Assembly (NCBI GenBank): GCA_963920525.1 | Contig: OY986435.1 | Span: 172,275,827-172,339,826 of the forward strand | DNA from: Dichetophora obliterata | Taxonomy: Eukaryota; Arthropoda; Insecta; Diptera; Sciomyzidae | Length of the DNA stretch: 64,000 bases | Direction: 5' to 3' | Shown: piece by piece, positions 1 through 12,100 of the stretch | Numbering within the stretch: position 1 is the stretch's first letter | Layout: each line of letters starts with the position of its first letter | Made by a program: the position numbers and the translations under genes | Notes under the pieces: generated by a model | The model's database searches: none | Told to the model about the DNA's origin: nothing | What the model saw: the letters and a program-made list of their open reading frames with translations, nothing else

Positions 1-133
1 TGTCATTTGAGGAGAGCAGCACGCCATTCTTAAAGTTGTGCCCACCATTGACATAGCCATTCTTATAGATATTGCCATTACCAATGGGTACGTGCCCATT
101 GCTTTGAATCTCATAATCATCGTCCATAACAGG
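1..133 (-). CDS. Elongase exon 7 (partial, continues beyond the window)
   Basis: The acceptor CTTACAG (140-134) is followed by a phase-0 exon reading [20 protein letters not shown] and on through more Asn-Gly repeats to the window edge. The same tail composition as exon 6 and the matching phase support the 15.2-kb intron between them. The stop codon is not in the window. Confidence 0.8.
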
Positions 134-3100
134 CTGTAAGAAAAAAAAAGAATGAACAAATCTTTGAAATATAATTAAATAAAATAATAGGACAATAATT
201 TTCAGACGTATTTTTATTGATGAAATCGATATCGATATAAAATAAAAACTAATAAAATAAAAACTAGAAAAATAACTTTTAAAATCTGGGGTCGAAGTAT
301 AGCTTTCGTGACCAAGTGAGTTCTATCAAATTTACGTAGATGGGTATGATAACTGTAACAAGTAAAAGGTGATCGTTCTTTTGTGGTGAAGGTGCAATAT
401 TTATCGGAATTGGGGAGTACATCTCCGGAATTGGGGAGTACATATGTTGTCAATCGATGGCTTGAGCTAAATAAAAGTTGTTTTAAGGCCGGCCATTGGC
501 GGAGAGCTTTCACACGCATTTATTGACACAGAAATGAAAAAGCTTTCAGTAGCTATCCAGACTTCAAACAGGCAGGTTGCGTTTGCTCACTTTTTACGGA
601 AAGTCACTTAACGAAAACCATGCACTTAAAAAAAAAGATATGCAAACTAAGCACAAAAAGTTGTTAACTAATTTTTTTTAATCAAAAATACAAGTCAGAA
701 GTGCCTTTTTACTGAAAAATATAAGTATGCATTTTATAATAAAAAGCACAAAATAATAATTATCTTTTGACTTTTCTAAATTTTTAGTAATAAATAAAAA
801 TTTCTTATAATAAATAAAAATTAAGCCAAATATAAAAAGCAAAATTTGCCCGATATTTTTTACGCACAAAATAACCAGTAATTATTTATTTTTATTTTTT
901 AAGCATTTCGATATATACGTTATGTTATAGATTTTTTCCTTAAAAAAAGTACAACTTTTTTATATTATTGAATTAGAAAAAAATGTAACTGTAATTCAGG
1001 ACCAAAAAAACAGGAAACCAAAATATCAAATTAAATTTTGTATATATAATAAAGGGTGGTTAAATTTTAAGGGCCGATGTTGATTTTGAATAAAACACAA
1101 ATTATTTAGGAAATTATTGTCATTTCTTTTTATTATGATAATATTGGTATGGTTCAATTATGTATGGAACAAAATATCGACCAAATGGCCGCCGCGACCT
1201 CGGCGGCACACCTCCATCCGATGGCCCAAATTTTCGATGACGCTGAGGCATAATTGAGGTTCTATGCCATTAATGTGCAGAATTATCTTATCTTTTAGCT
1301 CTTCAATTGTTGCTGGATTATCGACGTACACCTTGTCTTTCAAATAACCCAAAAGAAAGAAGTCCAACGGTGTCAAATCACATGATCTTGGCGGCCAATT
1401 GACATCGCCACCACGTGAGACAACACAGCCATTGAATTTGTCGCGCAAAAGAGCCATTGTTTCGTTAGCTGTGTGGCAAGTGGCACCGTCCTGTTGAAAC
1501 CACATATTGTCCACATCCATATCTTTTAATTCGGGCCATAAAAAGTTCGTTATCATATCACGATAGCGAACACCATTCACAGTCCATAAACCGCACCAAA
1601 CAGTTACTCTTTGTGGGTGCATTGGTTTTTCGACAATCACTCTTGGATTATCATTCGCCCAAATACGGCAATTCTGCTTACTCTTGGATTATCATTCGCC
1701 CAAATACGGCAATTCTGCTTATTGACGAATCCACTGAGGTGAAAATGTGCCTCATCACTGAAGATGATTTTCTTCGAAAACTGATCATCCACTGTTGTCA
1801 TTTCTTGCCACCATTCTGACCATTGGCGACGCTTGAAATGGTCAAGAGGCTTTAGTTCTTGAGTCGATTGCACCTTGTAAGAGTGTAAATGCAAGTCTTT
1901 ATGCATAATGTTCATCAACGACGAGGGTGAGAGGTGCAATTGTTGGGCACGACGACGAGTTGAGGTACGGCTCTTCAGCCACGCTATCGCGAACAGCAGC
2001 AATATTTTCTGCATTACGAGCTGTACGAGCATGCACTGGTGTTTTCACATCTCCTACAGACCCGGTTTGCTCAAATTTTTGCACGATTTTTCCGATTGTA
2101 CGCACATTTGGACGATTAAATTTACCGAAAAAATCACGAAGTGCACGATATGCATTCTGATTTGAACATCCATTTTCATAATAAGCCTGAATAACTTACT
2201 TTTACGCGTTGCTCGATTGTGTATTTTTCCATGGTTCAAATTGAATTAGTCTAAAATTGAGAAATGTCAAATGAAATGCAGAAAAAACTTGACGTTTAGG
2301 TGTGGTTCACATTCAACATCGGCCCTTAAAATTTAACCACCCTTTATATGCATTAGGGTGTCCAAAAAAAATCGTGATTGATGTCCGCTGCTTTTCCACT
2401 TCCATTTGACCTAAGAAACACCTTCTGTGAAGCGCATCTCAATTGGGTAAGGTTAAGAGGTCGCAAATTCATTTTCTAATTTTCCCATACTCTAACCAAA
2501 TGCTTATATACAACATTTGTTTGTATGGGGAACTTTGTTTGTATGGGGAACACCCCAGGGGGTTTCCAGGGGGTGTGCCACTGGCATGGGTGGATCGGCC
2601 CTCCAAAGTTAGAAGGGGTCGGTTATACATTTGGACTCGACTGGGGCACTCTAAATGGGTCAAAGAGGGATTTTTCAAAATTTGACCCAACGGAAAAGTT
2701 GGGGCATTAGAATTCGTTTTAGTGGTATAATTCCTCGGGCAAAGTTTCTTATTTTGATCCCTAGACTACGATTTTCACTGAGAAATGGGCGATTTTTAAA
2801 TCGACCCGCCCTAATATACATTATTTTTAGTTTGAGTCGATTCAGTCGTTTACTTGGATTTTACGCCCACGGCGCGTCGCAGTATTGGTTTTTTATTTTT
2901 TTTTTATATTTGTAAATTCCGGAAAAATTTCAAATCGCGATATCGAAAATTGCTTTTCAATAGTAACTATTATAAGTTTTTAATTTTATGTTAAAATAAA
3001 TTTAGAGCCCGTTTGCTGTTTTAAAATGGGCAGGTACGGCTGTGAAGGTATGTGATGCAGCTAGTGGTGCAAAAATGCATCAGTCCGCCCAGCCATTACC

Positions 3101-6100
3101 TGTGGAGGTAAAAATGTTAAATTTTGCCAGATAAAGTTTAGGGCCATATAACGACTCTAGACGAAGTTTTATCGATTTTGGCCCGGTAGTTAAGGAGCCG
3201 CCGGAAATGGATTAAAGCCGCGGGCATCTGTCAAAATAAAAAAAAATATATTTTGGGACTGGGAAACTGGGGGCGATGGAACATTGTAACATGTCTGACC
3301 GTCTCAATCTGGCGAGGCCAGCATAATCTTTGTGAAATCGCCTCAAGTCGACTCAAACCTCCACGTGGTGATTCCTGGGCAACGTCAAAACTGACAACCG
3401 TTAGTTTGGCGGCTAATCTGAGCGGCGGGCCTCCCTAGGCTTAAAATAGGTTGTGCGTCGGGTTTGAAGTCCACCCGTAAAAACCAATTTCAATGAAAAC
3501 AAATAAGAATAGAAGAAAAATGATCCCCAAATCTGATGACGAATACCGTAAACGAAAAACTGATAATGATTTACGGATATGCAACTGGAATGTCCGAACC
3601 CTTAATTGGGAAGGTGCCTCTATCCAACTGACTGATGTCTTGGAAAGATACAAAGCTGATATCACTGCTATCCAAGAAATGCGATGGAAGGGACAGGGTT
3701 GCATTCGGCATGCACCCTGTGATATCTACTACAGCGGCCATGCGGAGAAGCACGAGTTTGGATGCGGATTTGTAGTTGGCAAGAGACTACGGCCCCACGC
3801 CCTGCGATTCACACCTGTGAACGAACGACTTGCCATAATCCGCATCAAGGTTAAATTTTTCAATATAAGCCTAATATGTGCACACGCTCCGACGGAAGAC
3901 AAGGACGATGAGATCAAGGAAATTTTCTACGAGCGCCTTGAAAATGCTTACGAGCGCTGCCCCCGCCACGACGTAAAAATCGTGCTTGGTGACTTCAACG
4001 CTAAGGTGGGCAAGGAAATTATTTTTGGTCCAACACTCGGAAAGTTCAGCCTCCACGACAACACCTCCGATAACGGAATGAGGCTGATTGACTCCGCCGC
4101 AGCACGAAACATGGTCGTAAGTAGCACTAGATTCAAGCATCTCAATATTCATAAAGCCACCTGGATGTCCCCTGATCAAAAAACCAAGAATCAAATTGAT
4201 CACGTTTTGATCGACGGAAGGCACTCTTCCAGTGTATTGGATGTACGCACGATCCGTGGTGCAAACATTGACTCGGATCACTATCTTGTTGCAGCCAAGA
4301 TCCGTACACGTCTCTGCGCAGCTAAGAATACACGCAACCCTACACAGAGAAAGCTAGACGTCGAAAAGCTGCAATCGAAACAGACAGCCGATTCTTTCGC
4401 CACTCGACTCTCACTCCTGCTTCAAAGCACTCCTCCAATCGATGATATATGCGCAGTGGACACACATTTCCAACTCCATGCGTGCGGCTGCTGAAGAGGT
4501 GATTGGCTACCAACGCCCTCGCCGAAACCAGTGGTACGACCAGGAGTGTCGCGACGCCACTGCAGAGAAAGACGCCGCCTACAAAGCCACCCTGCAGTCG
4601 GTTGTAACGCGCGCTGCTAAGGAGCGATACAAAGAAAAGAGGAGGGAAGAGAGACATATTTTCAGGCGGAAAAAAAAGAAAGGCAGAAAAGCGCGAGCAG
4701 GAGAAGATTGAGATGTATGGTGACAGGAATGAGGCCCGAAAATTTTTCGAAAAAATAAGACGCCTTGCCGATGTATTTAAAAGCGGGGCCCCTTCCTGCA
4801 AGGATGAAAACGGGAATCTAGTGACAGATGTCCAGAGTACACTGACGTTATGGAGGGAACACTTCTCTAAGCTTCTAAATGGCGACGCTGACAACAATCC
4901 CGCCAATAGAGATGATATTCCGGAAACCCCAATTTCGGATGACAGCGTCGAGGTTCCGCTGCCCGACTATAATGAAGTTCTGACAGCTATAGCTCGGCTT
5001 AAAAATAACAAAGCCGCGGGAGCTGATGGCTTACCTGCTGAGCTGTTTAAGAATGGAGGCGAAGCTCTACTTAAATGCATTCACGAGCTTCTATGCAGAA
5101 TATGGTCGGAAGAATGCATTCCGAACGATTGGAATCTCAGTGCGCTCTGCCCAATCCACAAGAAAGGCGATCCCACTATCTGTGCCAATTACCGTGGGAT
5201 AAGCCTTCTTAATATCGCATATAAGGTCCTGTCGAGCGTTTTATGTGAAAGATTGAAGCCCATTGTAAACAAACTGATCGGACCTTATCAGTGTGGCTTC
5301 AGACCTGGAAAGTCCACCATCGACCAGATTTTCACGCTACGACAAATCTTGGAGAAGACTCAAGAAAAACAAGTCGACACCCACCATCTTTTTGTCGACT
5401 ACAAAGCCGCCTTCGACAGCCCAATAAGGAAGCACCTGTACTCCACCATGTCTGAATTTGGTATTCCTGCAAAACTAATACGACTTTGCAGGATGACACT
5501 GAGCAACACCAGCAGCGCAGTTAAAATCGGGAAGGACCTCTCCCCACCATTTATTACCAAACGAGGTTTCAGACAAGGTGATTACTTATCGTGCGACTTT
5601 TTCAACCTAATGATGGAAAAGATCATCCGAGCTGCTGATCTGAGACGTAGTGGCACAATATTCTACAAGAGTGTTATGCTGCTTGCGTATGCTGATGACA
5701 TAGATATCATTGGTCATAATACGCGCGAAGTCAGTGCAGCATTTTCCAGATTAGAAAGAGAGTCAAGTCGAATGGGTCTGTCAGTGAATGCAGAAAAGAC
5801 GAAATACTTAGTGTCAACAAACAAACAGTCCCAGCGTCTTGGAACCCACGTTACCGTTGACAATACCTCCTTCGAGGTTGTGAAGAACTTCGTTTATCTG
5901 GGATCCAGCATTAATTCAACCAACGACATCAGCATTGAGATCAAACGAAGAATAACTCTTGCCAACAGGTGTTACTTTGGGCTCAGTAGGCAATTGAGAA
6001 GCAGAGCCCTCTCTCGACGAACGAAAATCACGCTCTATAAATCGCTCATCATGCCCGTCCTACTTTACGCATCACAAAACTGGACGCTGAGCAGTTTAGA

Positions 6101-9100
6101 TGAAAAGACTTTAGGAGCATTCGAGAGAAAGATTCTTCGTAAGATCTACGGACCAATCTGAGTCAATGACGAGTACCGAATACGGTGGAATGATGAACTG
6201 TATGCTGACATCGACATAGTCAAGCGCATTAAAATCGAGCGGCTTCGCTGGCTTGGTCATGTTCAGCGCATGAAAGACGATGCTCCAGTGAAGAAAACAT
6301 TCGATTCGGTACCCAGCGGCGGTCAACGCAGAAGAGGACGACCGCATCTTCGTTGGAAAGACCAAGTAGAGGACAACCTGACGAAGCTTGGAATTTCCAA
6401 CTGGCGCCAGCAAGCGAAAGACAGAAATGGCTGGCGCAAATTCTTAGATGAGGCCAAGACCGACATACGGTTGTAGCGCCAACTAAGTAAGTAAGTATAT
6501 TTTGGGACACCCTAGTATGCATATGTGTGCGCACCCCAGCTATACAACCACAAACATAAAAATGAGTATGTACGATTTGGACACCTTTGTTTTAAGGTGA
6601 ATTTCGCTTATAAGGTGAAATTGGGGATGTGCAATTTTCAGCAAAAATCGACTTCGACTATTTCAACCGTTATAAATGTCAAAGTCTAGTCATCGACTTT
6701 TTGAACCTTAAGAAGACGACTTTTCTATTTTTTCGAATAACTTTTGAAACGCCTTTGTTCGGCTGTTAAACAGCAAATTATTCAATATAAACAATAGGTT
6801 TTATTGTTAAAAAAAATAAACAAGTTCAGTTTATAAATAAAATATAAAAACAAAAAAATATATTGCAATTTTAGTTCTTAAATAGAAAACATATTTGTGT
6901 ACAACTAAATGCTTAATTAAAGGAACTACATGTCTTTACCAACTGTACGTAAAAAAACCGGCATGTTAAGATGTTATGACGAATGCCTATTTCGTAATTG
7001 GTTTGCTATGAGAGTAGCATGAGAAAATAAACTTTCGGATGACACCGAAATTGCAACCTAAACATTTTTTTTGCGACGAATCAAATAAAAACAATTTTTT
7101 TGCAAATATATTCCTATTTCTAAAGAACGCGCATTAAAATATATAATGACAGTTTAACATATGTCGTAAAAAGAGTTACCGACGCAAATTTATTTCTTTT
7201 TAACCGCGATTTCGTTTATTGGTTTAGAGAAGAGCGGAAGAAAGTTGTGTACAATTTTTGTTTTGCATAAAATGAAAAAGTCGAAGGCAAAAGTCGACTG
7301 GTGACTTTTTCAATATTAAAGAATGTCGGTTGCCAAAGTCGAAAATTATTAAGCAAAAGTCGGTTTTCGACGTGACTTAGTGAATTGCATGTCATCTAGG
7401 CATGCAATTCATTAAGTCACGTCAGAATAATAATAATATGAGCTAAAATTTTACTTTAATTTTTTGATCAAATATAAAAATTTAAATTTGACTTTTGTTT
7501 TTTCGATCAAAAATAATAGTTAAAATTTTACTTTTATTTTTTCGATCAAAAATAATAGTTAAAATTTTACTTTTACTTTTCAATCAAAATGTTGTTGACA
7601 AAAATTGGGCCGTTTATCAACAACACACGAAGAAGTCCGAAAAAACAACAACAACAACGATAACAAAGTAAAATTTTAACCGTTATTTTCGATTGAAAAA
7701 ATGAAAGTCAAATTTTTACTTTTATTATTAATCGAAAAAATAAAAGTCCAATTTTAACTTTTATTATTGATAAAAAAAAATAAGTCAAATTTCAACTTAT
7801 ATTTTTGATCGAAAAAATAATGTCCAATTTAGACTATGAATATGAAGAATATTATTTAAAGTTTTAATGTTTGATTAATAAATGAATTAAAAAATTATTG
7901 TAAAATTTGTTAAGTATTATATTATTATATTTTTAAAAATATTATTTGAATCAATTCTAAAATCGTAACAAATATTTTTTATTAAAATTTGATTAATTCA
8001 ACAAAAAACAATTTGATACAAAAATTAAAATGAACAAGGTTGTCCCCACATTACTCCCCCTCTAGTGAAAACGATAAAATTTCATCAGAGTACGCTGGCT
8101 TTAAGCGGTCAATTGAAATGTTGTCTTATCGATTATTCATGAAGATCTTGAAATATTTTTGATGCCTTTCAAGTACTTTAAAGGGCCCAGTATATTTGGG
8201 CGACAATGGTTTTTTTACTGAATCTGTTCTTATCCACACGTGACTGCATTGTTCCAAATTTTTATATACGAAGGGTTTTTGATGAGAATGATTATTAAGA
8301 AGATCGGGGCGAAATTTACTATGTAAATGTTGAAGTTCTTGAACAATGTCGGATTGAGGAACGGCATTAGATTTTATAAATAAATCTCCTGGCAATTTTA
8401 AGGATTCACCATAAAGAATTTCTGCAGGAGAAATATTTATGTCTTCCTTAATGGCTGTTCTTACTCCTAAAAGAACTGTAGAAATTGTCTTCGTCCATTG
8501 CATGTTGTTATGACAGATGAGAGCACTTTTCAAAACGCGATGGAATCAAACAATATCGTTACTTTGAGGGTGAAATGCTGTTGTAATTTTATTTTGAATT
8601 CCCAGAAGTTTTAAAAATTCCTTAAATGTGAAAGATACGAATTGTCTACCTCGATCTGTAGTTATTGAATTTGGATCGCCATATCTAGAAATCCACGCAT
8701 CATAAAACTTACGACAAATTGTTTCAGCCTTGCTATCTGCTTAAGGAATTGCTTCTTTAGCGAACTGTAGCGATCTATGCAAGTTAGAAGGTACGAACAA
8801 CCTTCTGATGGAGGTAATGGTCCAACAATATCAATAAGAACATCACTAAACCGATGCGTAGAAATATCAAAAGTAACATGTACAGATTTAACATGTTTAC
8901 TTATTTTAGATTTTTGACAACTTAGGCAATTTCGACACCATTTGCGAGTATCTTTTTTTATTAATGGCCAAACAAATCTTTGGCCATTAACAGTTTTTGA
9001 GTGATGCGAGCACCTGGATGGCTTAAGCCATGAATGTTGTTGATTCATCTAAAAGATTTTGTTACAAATGGTCTGGGTTTATCTCTACTCATGTCGCAGT

Positions 9101-12100
9101 AAATTTTAACATTTTTTTCTGGAATTAAGATTTGTTTTAGTTTCAAACTTGTTTATGTACTGTTTTGCAGTATATTTTGTATCTCTTTATCATCTTGTTG
9201 AAATTTTGCCAAATCCTTGTAATCAATGCATGTTAATTCTTCAATTCATGACAAATTGTCTGCAACGATATTATCAGCGCCATATACATGTCTGATATCA
9301 GTTGTAAATTGCGTTATAAAATCTAATTGTCGGCATTGTCTTGGGCTTGCTTTTTTCGATTTTTGAAATAGTGCAAATATAAGTGGCTTGTGATCTGTAA
9401 ACAATGTAAAGTGTCGTCCTTCAAGCATAAAACGAAAATACTTGATGGCAGAAAAGGCTGCTAAAAGTTCACGGTCATATGTTGAGTATTTTTGTTCTGT
9501 CTCAGATATCTTTTTGGAGCAAAAACCAATTGGTCTCCAACCATGTTTTCTTCCTGTTCTAATTGGGCTATGATGTAGTTTGATCTTCATTTATTTTTTT
9601 TGTGTGTGCGGGGTCACCAATGTTAAGATTTATATTTTTATTTTTTTTTTTAAAATATTATTTTATTTGAATCAATTCTAAAATCGTAATAAATATTTAT
9701 TATTCAAATTTGATTAATTCAACAAAAAACAATTTGATACAAAAATTAAAAAATAATAAAGTTAAAATGAACAAGGTTGTCCCCACAAATTAAATTGTAA
9801 AATTATTAAATAAGAAAGCATAAGAAAAATTTATAAATTCGTAAAATTTAAAATCCATAAACAACAAAATTCCCCATTTCAATTCTATCCCTACAATGAT
9901 AACTAATGCTACCAACTCATGTTATTAAAAAATAAGTATATTTGCTACTTAGAACACTGAAAAGTAAGTATTTGTAAGTATAATTTTTAAAAATAAGTAT
10001 AAGTAAGTATATCACCTTAGAAAAAAAATTTTAATATTTTCTTGATATTATTTACTAATATAAGAACAAATAGAACCCACAATATTCCGTAAGTCTTGTC
10101 ATGCCCTCTTTTTGTTCTTTTCGAAAAAATTTGTGTAGGCAATCTAACTAAAACAAAAATCAGATAAAAAAAAATTTATTTTATATATTTGCAGTTCATA
10201 TACCCAGTGAACCAAAACTATCTTTTTTTTAATTCATTTATAAAGTTTTTCGGGTAGTAAAATTCATTTTCGACACTCATAAATTAACCCTTTTGGACTC
10301 ATTCGTCGGACTAAAATTCCTCTCAAAAGCGAACCTTTTTTTCATCAACCTAAAAGAATCATCAACTGTCAATTTTTTTGTTCGAAAACGAGATGAAAAA
10401 AGCTATTGAAAAGTTATTTTAAGGCACTTATACATTAACAATTTTTAACTTTAACTCATTCGCCGGACAGAATTGTCTCTCAAAAACGAACCTTTTTTCG
10501 AAAATGAGTTAAAAAACGAACTATAGAAATGCACTTTTTAATAATCAACATTTTATTATGGAATAAATTTTCACGAATTTAATCTTCTCTATCAAGAACA
10601 TTGATCACAAAAATTAAAAAAAAAAAACAAAAATTTACAAAAAAAAAATTTTTTCCGAAAACGTACTCAAAACTATCACTTTACGCAAAACATTCGCATA
10701 TGGTCCTATGTTGCCTGGGAGATTTTTGGATCGGGCATGAAAATTTATTAAAAAAAGGGGCGATAGGGGTGCACTTTACCCTATCACATCTTCAATTTTG
10801 TGAACTTTTCTTTAGGAATTTTTTTTCAAAAATTTTTGTACAAAACTTATGCCAGATTCAACTTAAACCCGGTCTCACATTGATACGTTTTAATACAAAA
10901 ATTTATCGTTTTTTGTTTTTTAGTTCCCCCTAGGTGGCGCTGTGGTCGATTTTTAAAAAAAATTGTATTTATAAACCTATAAAAATCGACCACAGCGCCA
11001 CCTAAGGGATCTAAAAAAAAAAATTTCGGAGGACCACACAAACACATGTGAATATAAGGTGGATAGCTTTTGTGGTTCAGCCGTGATGGTCAAAAACCTT
11101 GAATTTATTGTATTGTTCTATAGTATTGCTCTATCTGTTCTAAATGTTTATACACAGACATTTTTAGAAAAAAATTCCTAAAGAAAAGATTCACAAAATT
11201 GAAGATGTGATAGGGTAAATTGCACCCTTATGGCCCCTATCGCCCAGGCTCCAATCGACCCAGCCTGAAATGTATACAGAGATCAAAACAAAGTTATCAT
11301 TATTCGCAATCACTGTCACTAAATTGACGTGCTATATTAACTGGTTTGTTTTCTTTTTGCTTGGAATCGTATTTGTCTTGGCTGGAAATGTTGTTTAATA
11401 TGTCAAGTCTTGTCTTTAAAAGTTTGTAAAATTCGATACATCTGTATTCAATATTATTTTTTGCAAATAAAATTTACTCCAGTGTCTGTATTTTTAACGC
11501 TGTTGACTCCAATTTACAAATTTTTATGGTTTTGGAAGCAAAAGTTCAACCAGAGCTGAAAAGTAAGCATGAATAAGTATAAATCTTAAAAGTAAGTATA
11601 CTTATAAGCATGGAATTTTAGTAGGTATATGAAGCTGAAAATAAGTATGATACTTACAAAGTAAGTATAGTTGGTAGCATTAATGATAACCCTTTCGATT
11701 TATAATACCTGGGTAATTATACTATGGGCCTGACCAAAATAAACGAAACGAGACGATTGCTACTTGCCTAATTTCTGCACTCGTAACGTCTGTTTTGACA
11801 ATTAACCACAAATGTAACGATTTGCTCAACTAGTCTAAAACAGCTGATCAATTGTGAATATAGTGCCTTTTAGTTATCAATTAATGTGCAATTATAATGT
11901 ATTTAATTATTACGGAACAAAACGTTTAGTCAAACCGATTCGTTCAGTTTCGATGAGTTGACATGAGCTTATTTAGGACAACATTGAATTGAATTTAAAC
12001 GAACATTTTTGTGTTCACTCGTTACGTAGCGAATCTTCTATTTTGGTTAGGCTTTTTATGTTTGAGTCTGTATTGGCTGAGGAAGCGCTAAAGCTTGTTT

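Larger units (their letters stand above)
1052..2344 (-). mobile_element. rosa-type mariner (DD41D) element
   Basis: Inverted ends AAGGGTGGTTAAATTTTAAG (from 1052; the match continues to about 1083) and its complement ending at 2344, each flanked by the TA target dinucleotide (1050-1051, 2345-2346). At 1,293 bp it has a normal full length for this group. It carries one decayed transposase gene on the minus strand. The spacing of the last two catalytic Asp residues (41 intervening residues) is what I recall for the rosa clade of the IS630/Tc1/mariner superfamily. Confidence 0.88.
2354..6514. mobile_element. Non-autonomous hAT-like element split by an RTE retrotransposon
   Basis: Ends TAGGGTGTCC (2354-2363) and GGACACCCTA (6505-6514) are perfect 10-bp inverted repeats. 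The flanks ATATGCAT (2346-2353) and GTATGCAT (6515-6522) form an 8-bp duplication with one mismatch, as made by hAT or P elements. Without the RTE insertion it is about 0.91 kb and shows no transposase coding. The left part (2365-3246) is unusual in being relatively GC-richer (runs such as GGGGGTTTCCAGGGGG near 2550). Confidence 0.72.
7918..9787 (-). mobile_element. Internally deleted Ty3/Gypsy LTR retrotransposon
   Basis: On the minus strand the 5' LTR is 9787-9621 (starts TGTGGGGACAACC, ends TTAACA) and the 3' LTR is 8050-7918 with the same ends. A 4-bp AATT duplication flanks both sides. A primer-binding-like TGGTGACCCCGC follows the 5' LTR, and a polypurine tract AGAGGGGGAGTAA precedes the 3' LTR. 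Between them only RNase H and integrase survive; gag, protease and reverse transcriptase are missing. The LTRs are short and differ by indels in A/T runs. Confidence 0.85.
9904..11682. mobile_element. Non-autonomous hAT-like element with AAGTAAGTAT subterminal repeats
   Basis: 14-bp inverted ends TAATGCTACCAACT (9904-9917) and AGTTGGTAGCATTA (11669-11682), with a perfect 8-bp duplication ATGATAAC (9896-9903, 11683-11690). Many AAGTAAGTAT/AATAAGTATA motifs cluster in the first and last ~120 bp, like transposase-binding subterminal repeats. No transposase gene is present; the interior is made of other repeats (10203-10719 and 10757-11245). Confidence 0.83.
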
